A DNA stretch of 64,000 nucleotides from Candidatus Aminicenantota bacterium (GTDB taxonomy: Bacteria > Acidobacteriota > Aminicenantia > Aminicenantales > Saccharicenantaceae). How positions within the stretch are numbered: the stretch's first letter is position 1; every line of letters starts with the position of its first letter. The notes below the pieces were generated by a model, which was not told the DNA's origin, searched no databases, and was given only the letters and a program-made list of their open reading frames with translations. This document shows positions 34,000 through 42,688 of the stretch, piece after piece. The DNA is taken from assembly GCA_017999365.1 (NCBI GenBank), contig JAGNLW010000001.1, positions 876,239-940,238 of the forward strand. Reading direction: 5' to 3'. The translations under genes and the position numbers were made by a program.

Positions 34000-35678
34000 G
34001 CCTTGGCCACCTTCTCGAGCCGCTTCATGATGGCGAAGATGAAGCCGGCCGACAGGACGCAGGCCCCGGCCAGGATCGCCCACACCACCGACAGCGGCAG
34101 GCGCTCCCAGAAGAACGCCGTCACGCCGACGAGCGAGTTGCCCACGGCCGTGGCCGCGAACCAACCGCCCTGCATCAGGCCTTTGTACTTGGGCGGGGCG
34201 ACCTTGGAGACGAACGAGATGCCGATCGGGCTGAGGAAGAGCTCGGCGATCGTCAACATGAAATAGGTCGAGATGAGCCACCAGACGGTGACCTGGGAGC
34301 TCGCCGGCGCGACCTGGCCGCCGAGGGCCTTGGGGCTGAGCAGGCTCAGGGAGCCGACGATCAGGATGGCGTAGGCTGCGGCCGTGGTCAGCATGCCGAT
34401 GCCGATCTTGCGCGGCGCCGAGGGCTCCTTGCCCTTGGCGTTGAGGCGGGCGAAGAAGGCGACCACGAGGGGCGTCAGGACGACGATGAAGAACGGATTG
34501 AAGTGCTGGAACATCTGCGGCTGGAAGGGGTTGGTCGCCGCGTACCCGCTGTAGCGGAGGTAAGTCAGGGCGCCGAAGCCGGCGAACGCCGCGCCTCCGA
34601 GGAGGCGGGCCAGCCCGCTCGAGCCCCTCTTGACCAGGAAGACGAGCCCGAGGATGGACAGGAAGGCCGGCAGCAGGCCGACCATGTCGAAGAGCAGGTA
34701 GGTCGCCTGCCCGACGCTCGGCACCGTGTAGTCCCGGGCGAAGTAGGTCAGGGTCACGGCGCTCTGGTGGAAGGCCATCCAGAAGAAGATGACGACGAAG
34801 AAGACCAGGCCCAGGGCAATGAGGCGCTCGCGGGTCTCCGCGCGGGACATCTCGACGACCTGGGACTTGAGGGCCTCGGACTTGGCCTTCTGCCGCTCGG
34901 TCAGGGCGGCCGTCTTATAGTGCTTGCGGAAACCCCAGAAGACGGCCATGGAGATGATCAGGCTCAGGCAGGCCACGCCGAAGCCGAGGTGGTAGGATTT
35001 GCTCAGGGTGTTGATGTAGCGGGTGGCGAAGGCCCCCAGGGTGTCCATCGTGACCGAGGCGTCCTGCCCCTGGGCCAGGGCCAGGAAGGACGCGGCGTCG
35101 TCGAGCTTGCTCTTCAGGAAATCGTTGGCCAGGGCCGGGATGCGGGCGTCGTAGAGCAGGCCCGACCGGCCCATGATCCAATTAGTCACGGCCATGGACG
35201 CCGACGGGGCGAACATGGCCCCGATGTTGATGCCCATGTAGAAGATGTTGAAGGCCCGGTCCCTCATGGACGCGTACTTGGGATCGTCGTAGAGATTGCC
35301 GACGACGGCCTGGAGGTTGCCCTTGAACAGGCCCGTGCCCAGGGCCACGACGGTCAGGGCGATGACGACGAGGGCGAAGCCCGTGTTCATCATCGTCGGC
35401 AGGGCCAGCAGGACGTAGCCGATGAACATGACGATGAGCCCCAGGCCGATCGTCCGGCCGTAGCCCAGGAAGCGGTCGGCCAGGAAGCCGCCGAGCAGGG
35501 GGAAGATGTAGACCCCGACCAGGAAGGTCGCGTAGAGGGAGCCGGCCGCGGCCGCGGACATGCCGTACTTGGCCTGCATGAACAGGACGAAGATCGAGAT
35601 CATCGTGTAGAAGCCGAACCGCTCGCCCATGTTGGCGAAGAAGGCCACGAAGAGACCCTTGGGATGCCCTTTGAACAT
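33996..35678 (-). CDS. POT/PTR-family proton-dependent peptide transporter
   Basis: A protein of 560 residues with about 14 membrane segments. The POT signature near the N-terminus is ANMGERFGFYTMISIFVLFM (the ERFGYYG-type motif of proton coupling), followed by GGFLADRFLGYGRTI and FNIFYMGINIGAMFAPS, which matches the second PTR2 signature. It imports di- and tripeptides with protons and complements the OPT system at 14051. Ribosome site AGAGGA precedes the ATG. A TATAAT on the minus strand near 35714-35719 may be its -10 box, but no matching -35 was found. Confidence 0.88.
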   Translation of the reverse strand: MFKGHPKGLFVAFFANMGERFGFYTMISIFVLFMQAKYGMSAAAAGSLYATFLVGVYIFPLLGGFLADRFLGYGRTIGLGLIVMFIGYVLLALPTMMNTGFALVVIALTVVALGTGLFKGNLQAVVGNLYDDPKYASMRDRAFNIFYMGINIGAMFAPSASMAVTNWIMGRSGLLYDARIPALANDFLKSKLDDAASFLALAQGQDASVTMDTLGAFATRYINTLSKSYHLGFGVACLSLIISMAVFWGFRKHYKTAALTERQKAKSEALKSQVVEMSRAETRERLIALGLVFFVVIFFWMAFHQSAVTLTYFARDYTVPSVGQATYLLFDMVGLLPAFLSILGLVFLVKRGSSGLARLLGGAAFAGFGALTYLRYSGYAATNPFQPQMFQHFNPFFIVVLTPLVVAFFARLNAKGKEPSAPRKIGIGMLTTAAAYAILIVGSLSLLSPKALGGQVAPASSQVTVWWLISTYFMLTIAELFLSPIGISFVSKVAPPKYKGLMQGGWFAATAVGNSLVGVTAFFWERLPLSVVWAILAGACVLSAGFIFAIMKRLEKVAKA

Positions 35679-35726
35679 GCGTCACCGTCCTCTGTCGGGA
35701 TTAAGGAACCGGGATTATAACACGCC

Positions 35727-37265
35727 TTAGCGTTTGCCGCCGAGTATGGAGCCCAGGACGCCGCGCAGGATCTGCCGGCCGAGGTTCGTACCGACCGACC
35801 GGGCCGCGCTCTTGGCCATGGCCTCGAGCAGAGTGTCCTTGGACCGGCCGGCCGTGCGCCGCGGCGCCGACGGCTGGGGATAGGACGCCCGGCCGGACGG
35901 CGGCGGATAGCCGTACGGGGTTTGCCGGCGGGCCTCGGCTTCGGCCCGGGCCTGGGCTTGGGCGGCCTCGGCGTCCGCCGCCGCCCGCTCGGCCTTGGCC
36001 TTGAGCATCTCGTAGGCGGACTCGCGGTCGACGGCCTTCTCGTAGTGCCCGTAGATGACCGAGCCCTGGACGAGGGCCTGGCGCTCGGGGGGGGAAATCA
36101 CGCCGATGCGGCTGTGGGGCGGCAGGACGAAGGCCCGCTCGACGACCCCGGGCTGGCCCTTCTCGTCGAGGAACGAGACCAGGGCCTCGCCCGTGCCGAG
36201 CTGGGTGATCTCGGTCTCGACGTCGACCTTGGGGTTCTGCCGGAAGGTCTCGGCGGCCGCCCGGACCGCCCTCTGGTCCCGGGGCGTGAAGGCCCGCAGG
36301 GCGTGCTGGACGCGGTTGCCGAGCTGGCCGAGGATGACGTCGGGGATGTCGAGGGGGTTCTGGGTCACGAAATAGACGCCGACGCCCTTGGACCGGATGA
36401 GCCGGACGACCTGCTCGATCTTCTCCAGCAGGACCTGGGGGGCGTCGGTGAACAGGAGGTGGGCCTCGTCGAAGAAGAAGACCAGGCGCGGCTTCTCGAC
36501 GTCGCCGACCTCGGGCAGGCGCTCGAAGAGCTCGGCCATGAGCCAGAGCAGGAAGGTCGAGTAGGCCCGCGGCGTCAGCATGAGCTTGTCGGCGGCCAGG
36601 ATGTTGATCATCCCCCGCCCGGCGCCGTCGGTCTGCATGAGGTCGTCGAGGTCGAGCGCGGGCTCGCCGAAGAAGCTGTCGGCGCCCTGCTCGTCGAGCG
36701 TCAGGAGGCCCCGCTGGATGGTGCCGATGCTGGCCGGCGAGATGCGGCCGTACTCCGTCTCGAACTCGCCGGCGTGGTCGCCGGCGTACTGGGCCAGGGC
36801 CCGGAGGTCCTTGAAGTCGAGCAGGTGGAGGCCGGAGTCGTCGGCGATGCGGAACAGGATGCTCATGACGCCGCTCTGGACGTCGTTGAGGTTGAGCAGG
36901 CGCGAGAGCAGGAGCGGCCCCATGTCCGACACCGTCGTCCGCACGGGATGGCCCTGTTCGCCGAAGATGTCCCAAAGGGTCACCGGGCTGCCTTCGAAGG
37001 GGTAGTCGCCGAGGTTGAGTTTGGCGATGCGCTCCGCGATCTTCGGATTGGCCAGGCCAGGCTGGCTGACCCCGGCCAGGTCGCCCTTGACGTCGGCCAT
37101 GAAGACGGGCACGCCGAGGCGGCTGAAGCGCTCGGCCATGACCTGGAGGGTGACCGTCTTGCCCGTTCCCGTGGCGCCGGCCACGAGGCCGTGACGGTTG
37201 GCCATCTTCGGGAGCAGGAGCAGGTCCCTGTCTCCCTTTGCGATCAGCAAGCCTTCGAGCGCCAT
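35727..37265 (-). CDS. HerA-like ATPase (YjgR/DUF853 family)
   Basis: A protein of 512 residues. Walker A is [16 protein letters not shown] near residue 27; the [13 protein letters not shown] segment and Walker [14 protein letters not shown] follow, with a later [19 protein letters not shown]. This is the YjgR branch of the HerA/FtsK-type ATPases, whose cellular role is still unclear. A low-complexity Ala/Glu/Arg-rich stretch and a Pro/Tyr/Ser-rich linker occupy ~405-460, and the C-terminus ends in [17 protein letters not shown], which recurs in the family. Start ATG at 37265 has GAGGAGGG upstream; the extended frame beyond it overlaps the next gene. Confidence 0.88.
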   Translation of the reverse strand: MALEGLLIAKGDRDLLLLPKMANRHGLVAGATGTGKTVTLQVMAERFSRLGVPVFMADVKGDLAGVSQPGLANPKIAERIAKLNLGDYPFEGSPVTLWDIFGEQGHPVRTTVSDMGPLLLSRLLNLNDVQSGVMSILFRIADDSGLHLLDFKDLRALAQYAGDHAGEFETEYGRISPASIGTIQRGLLTLDEQGADSFFGEPALDLDDLMQTDGAGRGMINILAADKLMLTPRAYSTFLLWLMAELFERLPEVGDVEKPRLVFFFDEAHLLFTDAPQVLLEKIEQVVRLIRSKGVGVYFVTQNPLDIPDVILGQLGNRVQHALRAFTPRDQRAVRAAAETFRQNPKVDVETEITQLGTGEALVSFLDEKGQPGVVERAFVLPPHSRIGVISPPERQALVQGSVIYGHYEKAVDRESAYEMLKAKAERAAADAEAAQAQARAEAEARRQTPYGYPPPSGRASYPQPSAPRRTAGRSKDTLLEAMAKSAARSVGTNLGRQILRGVLGSILGGKR

Positions 37266-37294
37266 GGGTCCCTCCTCGCCGGCGCGCGGCCGGC

Positions 37295-38053
37295 TCACCA
37301 GCTCAGGCTTTCGCGGAACAGGCCGGCGACGGTCCGTTCGAGGGCCGCCCGGAAGGCCTCGACCGTCGAGACTTCTTCGCCGGTCCAATGGTCCCGGATA
37401 TGGAGGGGCGGCCCGACGTTGACCTTGATGGTCGCCGGCACGCCCCACATGATGTGCGTCCCGAAGATGGCGAGCGGCGTCACGGGGACGTCCAGCCCGC
37501 TCTCCTTATAGAGGTTGTAGGCCATGATCGAGACCCCCCGCCGGAACCCGGCGACGTAGGGATGGGGGTCCGAGGGCACGACCCGGCCGCGGCCCTGGAG
37601 GGCAATGACGGCCCGGCCCTGCCTCAGGTAGTCCTGGCAGGCCAGCACGGAGGCCCGCCGGCTGCCGTAGAGGTCGACGGGGATGCTGCCGACCCGGGCG
37701 ATGTGCCCGGAGATGAAGCTGACCATGAAGGCGTAGAACGGCTTGAGGATGAAGTGGACGAAACCGCCGAACTTCCCCATGTGGCGGTGGAGGTGGGTCC
37801 GCACGAGCTCGCTGGCGCTCTCCCGGTCGAAGATCATCCGGTTGGCCGTGAAATAGATCATCCGGGGCGCCGTCCGGAGCAGGACGGCGACGTCCTTGTA
37901 GCTGCCGCTGTGGTTGCCGATGATGACGTTGGGGCCTTCCCGGACGAAGTTCTCGGCCCCCCGGAGATCGATCTTCTTGGGAAAGACGAACAGGCGCGTG
38001 GCCCGGTCGATGAACGGGCGCAGGTACTCGAATTCCTGCTCGTAGGTCGGCAT
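37295..38053 (-). CDS. PlsC-like acyltransferase with altered motifs
   Basis: A protein of 252 residues resembling 1-acylglycerol-3-phosphate acyltransferases. Motif I, normally NHxSxxD (HX4D), reads NHSGSYKD (HX5D). Motif III, normally FPEGTRS, reads LQGRGRV, lacking the Glu. Motif II-like [15 protein letters not shown] and motif [10 protein letters not shown] are conserved. The fold assignment is good, but activity as a standard PlsC is uncertain. The promoter (38066-38093) places the ATG only ~13 bases after the -10 box. It is followed 29 bases later by the HerA-like gene in the same orientation. Confidence 0.68.
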   Translation of the reverse strand: MPTYEQEFEYLRPFIDRATRLFVFPKKIDLRGAENFVREGPNVIIGNHSGSYKDVAVLLRTAPRMIYFTANRMIFDRESASELVRTHLHRHMGKFGGFVHFILKPFYAFMVSFISGHIARVGSIPVDLYGSRRASVLACQDYLRQGRAVIALQGRGRVVPSDPHPYVAGFRRGVSIMAYNLYKESGLDVPVTPLAIFGTHIMWGVPATIKVNVGPPLHIRDHWTGEEVSTVEAFRAALERTVAGLFRESLSW

Positions 38054-38065
38054 GATCGGACCGTT

Positions 38066-38093
38066 ATTCTATCAAAGCCCCCCCGGATTTCAA
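38066..38093 (-). promoter_or_regulatory. Promoter of the PlsC-like gene
   Basis: Minus strand: TTGAAA (38093-38088), a 16-base spacer containing a G run, then TAGAAT (38071-38066). Boxes are identical to those at 32827-32855 and 45448-45477. The predicted leader is about six bases. Confidence 0.6.
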
Positions 38094-38177
38094 AGGGGCC
38101 GGCCGGGCCCCGGAGCGGCTTGCGCCGGCCCCGCGGGCGTGCTAAGTTAGGCCCCTGACCCGCTCGAGGAGGCGCCC

Positions 38178-39347
38178 ATGTTCACCCTGATCCGCGACGG
38201 AGAGGTCTTCGCTCCCGAGCCGCTCGGCCGCCGGGACGTCCTGATCGCCGGCGGGGTCATCGCGGCGGTGGCCGAGCCGGGACGGGTCCGGCCCGACGGG
38301 CTCGAAGCCGAGGTCGTCGACGCGGCCGGCCGGCGCGTCCTGCCCGGACTCATCGATCCCCACGTCCACATCCTCGGCGGCGGCGGCGAGGGCGGCCCGG
38401 CCACCCGGGCCCCCGAGATCCGGGTCGAGGACATCGTCGCGAGCGGGGTCACGACGGTCATCGGCTGCCTGGGGACCGACGGCGTCACGCGGCACATGAC
38501 CTCGCTCCTGGCCAAGGCCCGGGCCCTGGAGATCGAGGGCGTCTCGACCTACATCTATTCCGGCTCCTACGAAGTCCCCGTCAAGACCCTGACCGGGAGC
38601 GTCCGCTCCGACCTCATCCTCATCGACAAGGTCGTCGGCGCGGGCGAGATCGCCGTCAGCGACCACCGCTCCTCCCAGCCGACGTTCGACGAGATCGCGC
38701 GCCTGGCGGCGGAGTGCCGGGTCGGCGGGATGCTCGGCGGCAAGGCCGGGGTGCTCCATCTCCATCTCGGAGACGGCCGGCGGGGCCTGGAGCTCCTCTT
38801 CCGGCTCGTCCGGGAAACCGAGATCCCGGCCACCCAGGTCGTCCCGACCCATGCCGCCCGCAATCCCCGGCTGTTCGCCGAGGCCCTGGAGTGGGTGGCG
38901 GCCGGGGGCTCCGTCGACGTGACCGTCGGGGCCGAGCCGGCGCCGCCCGATCCCGAGGTCCCGTTCGAGGACGTCCTGGCCGCGTTCCGGGCCAAGGGGC
39001 TGCCCCTGACCCGGTTGATGGCCAGCTCGGACGGCAACGGGAGCATGCCCGTGTTCGACGAGGCCGGCCGCCTGGTCGGGCTGACCATAGCCAAGGAGCG
39101 GGACATGTTCCTCAAGCTGGCCGACCTTCTGCGCCGGGACGTCCTGCCGGTCGAGACGGCCGCCCGCGTCTTCGCGACCAACGCCGCGGATTTCTACAAG
39201 CTCGGCCGGAAGGGCCGCGTCGAGGCCGGCCGGGACGCCGACCTCGTCGTCCTCGACCGGGACTTCGGCCTGAGCGAGGTCTTCGCCCGGGGCCGGCGGA
39301 TGATCGCCGAGGGCCGGCTCGCGGTCCGCGGCACGTTCAGCGCCTAG
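38178..39347 (+). CDS. iadA: Isoaspartyl dipeptidase
   Basis: A protein of 389 residues of the amidohydrolase family. The metal motif DPHVHILGGGGEGG is near residue 61. IadA-specific sections follow: GTDGVTRHMTSLLAKARAL, YIYSGSYEVPVKTLTGSV, AVSDHRSSQPT, VLHLHLGDG, PTHAARNP, and SSDGNGSMPVFDEAG with the catalytic Asp. It hydrolyses beta-aspartyl dipeptides left from damaged proteins or protein digestion. The ribosome site GAGGAGG is well placed. It is followed by an NhaC-type antiporter after nine bases, which may supply cation balance for peptide use. Confidence 0.93.
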   Translation: MFTLIRDGEVFAPEPLGRRDVLIAGGVIAAVAEPGRVRPDGLEAEVVDAAGRRVLPGLIDPHVHILGGGGEGGPATRAPEIRVEDIVASGVTTVIGCLGTDGVTRHMTSLLAKARALEIEGVSTYIYSGSYEVPVKTLTGSVRSDLILIDKVVGAGEIAVSDHRSSQPTFDEIARLAAECRVGGMLGGKAGVLHLHLGDGRRGLELLFRLVRETEIPATQVVPTHAARNPRLFAEALEWVAAGGSVDVTVGAEPAPPDPEVPFEDVLAAFRAKGLPLTRLMASSDGNGSMPVFDEAGRLVGLTIAKERDMFLKLADLLRRDVLPVETAARVFATNAADFYKLGRKGRVEAGRDADLVVLDRDFGLSEVFARGRRMIAEGRLAVRGTFSA

Positions 39348-39356
39348 GAGCGACCG

Positions 39357-40787
39357 ATGGCCGAAGGGACTGCCCCCATCGCCGCCCCCTCGGGCCGCCG
39401 GCCCCCGTTCGCCGTGGCCCTCATCCCTCTCGTCGCGATGGCCCTGCTCCTCGGCGTCGGCTACGGCGTCTACAGGATCAAGGCCCAGATCCTCCTGGTC
39501 GCCGCGGCGGCCGTCACCGCGTTCCTCGGCCTGCTGCTCGGCTTCAAATGGGCGGACATGGAGCGGGGCATCGTCGAGAGCATCCGCAAGGCCCTGCCGG
39601 CCATCCTGATCATGCTCTCGGTCGGCCTGCTCATCGGCTCCTGGATGGCCAGCGGCACCATCCCCATGGTCATCTATTACGGGCTGAAGCTCATATCGCC
39701 CAAGTTCTTCCTGGCCACGGCCTGCCTGGTCTCGTCGGTCGTGGCCCTGGCCTGCGGCACGTCGTGGGGCACCGTCGGCACGATCGGCGTGGCCTTCATG
39801 GGCATCGCCGCGGGTCTCGGCATCCCGCTCGGCCCGGCCGCCGGCGCCGTCGTCGCCGGGGCCTATTTCGGGGACAAGATGTCGCCCCTCTCCGACATCC
39901 CCAACCTGGCCACGGTCGTATCCGGGTCCAACCTCTTCGACCACATCAAGCACATGGTCTGGTCGGCCGGTCCCGCGTGGCTGGCCGGCCTGGCCATCTA
40001 CGTCCTGGCCGGACTGAAATACGGCGCCTCGGCCGCCAGCTCGGAGACCCTCGACCTCATCCTGACGACCCTCAGGGCGAACTTCCGGTTCAACGTTCTC
40101 CTGCTCCTGCCCATGGCCGTCATCTTCTATTTCGCCATCGCCAAGAAGCCGACCATCCCGGCCATGGTCCTGTCGTCGCTCACGGCCGCCGCCCTGGCCG
40201 TCCTCGTCCAGAAGGTCCCGCTCACGGTCGTGGCCGCGGCCATGAACACGGGGCTGCCGGCCCGGACGGGCGTCGCGGCCGTCGACACGCTCCTGGCCAA
40301 GGGCGGCATGATGAGCATGATGGAGACCCAGCTCATCGCCTTCACCGCTTTCTCCTACGGCGGCATCATGCAGGCCACGGGTTGCCTGGCCGTCATCCTG
40401 GACAAGGTCATGGGCTTCACCCGGCGAGTCTGGAGCCTGGTCCTGACGACGGTCGGCGCGGCCATCCTGTCGGCCATGATCACCGGGAGCTCCTACCTGT
40501 CGATGATCCTGCCGGCCGACCTCCTGGCTCCCGCCTTCAGGAAGAAGGGCCTGGCGGCCAAGAACCTGTCCCGGATCATCGAGGAGAGCGGGGCTATCAT
40601 CGTCCCGCTCATCCCCTGGAGCATGGCCGGCGTCTACATCACGGGGACCCTGGGCGTGTCGACCTTCGCCTACCTGCCCTGGGCCTTCATGAACTATCTG
40701 TCGGTCGGGATGCTGGTCCTATTCGGGTTCACGGGCTGGACCATGGCCCCCAAGGTCCGGGACGACGAGACCCAGGCCGGCAGTTAG
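39357..40787 (+). CDS. NhaC-family Na+/H+ antiporter
   Basis: A protein of 476 residues with about 11-12 membrane segments. The NhaC signature is unmistakable: LACGTSWGTVGTIGVAF, GAYFGDKMSPLSDIPNLATV, and later SGAIIVPLIPWSMAGVY. Members exchange Na+ for H+; some NhaC-like proteins exchange organic acids (malate/lactate type), so an amino-acid-related exchange coupled to the upstream iadA is possible. It ends overlapping the convergent small gene by four bases. Confidence 0.9.
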   Translation: MAEGTAPIAAPSGRRPPFAVALIPLVAMALLLGVGYGVYRIKAQILLVAAAAVTAFLGLLLGFKWADMERGIVESIRKALPAILIMLSVGLLIGSWMASGTIPMVIYYGLKLISPKFFLATACLVSSVVALACGTSWGTVGTIGVAFMGIAAGLGIPLGPAAGAVVAGAYFGDKMSPLSDIPNLATVVSGSNLFDHIKHMVWSAGPAWLAGLAIYVLAGLKYGASAASSETLDLILTTLRANFRFNVLLLLPMAVIFYFAIAKKPTIPAMVLSSLTAAALAVLVQKVPLTVVAAAMNTGLPARTGVAAVDTLLAKGGMMSMMETQLIAFTAFSYGGIMQATGCLAVILDKVMGFTRRVWSLVLTTVGAAILSAMITGSSYLSMILPADLLAPAFRKKGLAAKNLSRIIEESGAIIVPLIPWSMAGVYITGTLGVSTFAYLPWAFMNYLSVGMLVLFGFTGWTMAPKVRDDETQAGS

Positions 40788-41086
40788 TCCCGGCCCTCGC
40801 CTTCGCCCCCGTCCTCGCCCTTTTCGGCCTTCTCGAGGGCCTTCTTGAAGAGCTCGTCGGCCTTGTGGTGCTTCTCCTTCTGGAGCTCGAACGAGGCCTC
40901 GAACTTGCGGTCGAACTCGCTCTGCCGCTTGTGCTCGTGGACCAGGAGGTCGTCGAGCGAGCCCTTCTTCTTCTTGGCCTTCTCCGACCGCAGGACCGCC
41001 CGGGTCTGGCCGTCGATCCAGAGCGTGGCCTCGCAGCAGGGGCAGACGACCGAAAAGACGCCGGTTTCGTCGGGTTGGTCGGCCAT
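40784..41086 (-). CDS. Small CxCC protein of unknown function
   Basis: About 100 residues. The N-terminal third has a hydrophobic beta-like stretch with VVCPCCEATLWIDGQT, a possible half zinc-ribbon or metal site. The rest is highly charged and predicted helical (Lys/Glu-rich), ending in an acidic tail EDGGEGEGRD. The start is taken as the ATG at 41086 (MADQPDETG) rather than the ATG at 41104. I cannot assign a function. It lies 28 bases downstream of the sigma-54 activator gene in the same direction, so the two may be co-transcribed. Confidence 0.6.
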   Translation of the reverse strand: MADQPDETGVFSVVCPCCEATLWIDGQTRAVLRSEKAKKKKGSLDDLLVHEHKRQSEFDRKFEASFELQKEKHHKADELFKKALEKAEKGEDGGEGEGRD

Positions 41087-41114
41087 GCCGCGAATGTAGC
41101 ACAAGCCGGGCGCG

Positions 41115-42569
41115 TTATAAAGAGGGAGCGGGCCGGGTCTCGAGGCCGTGCTTCTTGAGAAGCTTGAACAGCCCCTGGCGGGTCAGCCCGACCTCGGCCG
41201 CCGTCCGCGTCCGGTGGAAGCGGCAGCGGACCAGGGCCTCGCGCAGGAAACGCCGCTCGAAGTCGGCCCGGGCTTCGGCCAGGCGATGCGAAGCCCGGCT
41301 GTAGGTCTCCCCCTCGGGATTGATCTTGGGCGACAGGTACTCCTCGAGGACGAGGTTCCCCCCGTCGGCCATGACCAGACAGCGCTGGATCTCGTTCTGG
41401 AGCTCGCGGACGTTGCCCGGCCAGGGGTAGCGCAGGAGCATCTCCAGCGCGACGGGGGCCAGGAACGGCCGGGGCCGGCCCATCGACCGGGCGTACTCGT
41501 CGAGGAAGTGGTCGAGCAGGGTCCGGACGTCCTCCGGCCGGTCGCGCAGGGGCGGCAGCTCGATGGCGATGATCTTGAGCCGGAAATAGAGGTCCTGGCG
41601 GAAGCGGCCCCGCTCGACCTCGCGGTCGAGGTCCTTGTTGGTGGCGCTGACGATGCGGGCGTCGACCGGCCGGGAGCGCGTCTCGCCGACCCGCCGGACG
41701 CGCTTCTCCTCGAGGACGCGCAGGAGCTTGGACTGCAGGGCCAGGGGCAGGTCGCCGATCTCGTCGAGGAAGAACGTCCCGCCGTTGGCCTCCTCGACCA
41801 GGCCGGGCTTGTCCCGCACGGCGCCGGTGAACGAGCCCCGGGCGTGGCCGAAGAGCTCGCTCTCGAGGAGGGCTTCGGGGATGGCCGCGCAGTTGACGGC
41901 CACGAACGGCCCGCCCCGGCGGCGGCCGGTCTCGTGGATGGTCCGCGCGGCCAGCTCCTTGCCGGTGCCGCTCTCGCCGGCCAGGAACACGGGCGCGTCC
42001 GTGTCGCGGACCTTCTCGATCATGGCCCGGACCCGGCGGACCGTGGGGGCATCTCCCAGAAAGACGGCGGTCGAAGGGAGCCCGGATGCGGTATCCGGGG
42101 CGGCCCCGGCCGCCGCGGCGGCCGGACCCGGCGCGGGCCGGCCGTTCCCGTTCCGCCTCTGCAGATAGAGCACCGGGGCCAGCGTCAGGGCCAGGAACTC
42201 CAGGTCGTCCCGGTCGAAAGGCCGACCCTCCCCTTCGCGGGCCAGCAGGACTATCCCGCCGGACCGGCTGCCGGCTGTCCAGGGATACGAGAGGAGGCCG
42301 AAGCGGCGCCCGTCGCCCTCGAGCTCGAGGTCGGCGAACAGGGGCTCGTCGAGGGCGTCGCGGACGAGGACCGGCCGCCCGATCTCGAGGGCCCGGCCGA
42401 CGAGGGCCTCGTCGACCAGGCGACCGCCGCCCGCCGGGGGCCCGTCGAAGCCCTTGGCCGCCTCGAAGAGCGTGTCTCCCCGGCCGTCGAGGGCCCGGAA
42501 CAGGGCCGCGTCGGCGGGCACGTGGTCGAAGACGACCTCGGCGATCCGGGCCAGGAATCTTGGCGTCAT
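41115..42569 (-). CDS. Sigma-54-dependent activator (GAF-AAA-Fis)
   Basis: A protein of 484 residues. Residues ~1-140 look like a GAF sensory domain. A short Pro/Ala linker leads to the AAA+ domain at ~165-400: Walker A GESGTGKELAARTIHE, the sigma-54 contact loop GSFTGA (a variant of GAFTGA), Walker B GGTFFLDEIGDLP, and PWPGNVRELQNEIQRC. The C-terminal Fis-type helix-turn-helix is RTRTAAEVGLTRQGLFKLLK. It drives open-complex formation at sigma-54 promoters in response to an unknown small molecule. A candidate target is the sigma-54 site at 45274-45290. It is divergent from the GH29 gene. Confidence 0.92.
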   Translation of the reverse strand: MTPRFLARIAEVVFDHVPADAALFRALDGRGDTLFEAAKGFDGPPAGGGRLVDEALVGRALEIGRPVLVRDALDEPLFADLELEGDGRRFGLLSYPWTAGSRSGGIVLLAREGEGRPFDRDDLEFLALTLAPVLYLQRRNGNGRPAPGPAAAAAGAAPDTASGLPSTAVFLGDAPTVRRVRAMIEKVRDTDAPVFLAGESGTGKELAARTIHETGRRRGGPFVAVNCAAIPEALLESELFGHARGSFTGAVRDKPGLVEEANGGTFFLDEIGDLPLALQSKLLRVLEEKRVRRVGETRSRPVDARIVSATNKDLDREVERGRFRQDLYFRLKIIAIELPPLRDRPEDVRTLLDHFLDEYARSMGRPRPFLAPVALEMLLRYPWPGNVRELQNEIQRCLVMADGGNLVLEEYLSPKINPEGETYSRASHRLAEARADFERRFLREALVRCRFHRTRTAAEVGLTRQGLFKLLKKHGLETRPAPSL

Positions 42570-42629
42570 GCCTCTGAGACGCTCGGGACGGGGGCTTTTT
42601 CTCAGTCCGGCGGCCGGCGCCCCGGGGCA

Positions 42630-42658
42630 TTGACACTCCCGGCCCCCGAGGATAACCT
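42630..42658 (+). promoter_or_regulatory. Candidate promoter of the GH29 gene
   Basis: A perfect TTGACA (42630-42635), 17-base spacer, then a poor -10, TAACCT (42653-42658). A GAGGAGGG ribosome site near 42671 precedes the ATG at 42689. A weak -10 fits a regulated promoter. Confidence 0.4.
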
Positions 42659-42688
42659 GAGGTCCGTCCGTCGAGGAGGGAAACCGCC

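Noticed and set aside
42570..42688. Sigma-54 site between the activator and GH29 genes
   Set aside because: No TGGCAC-N5-TTGC-like sequence found on either strand by eye; only the TTGACA promoter is listed.
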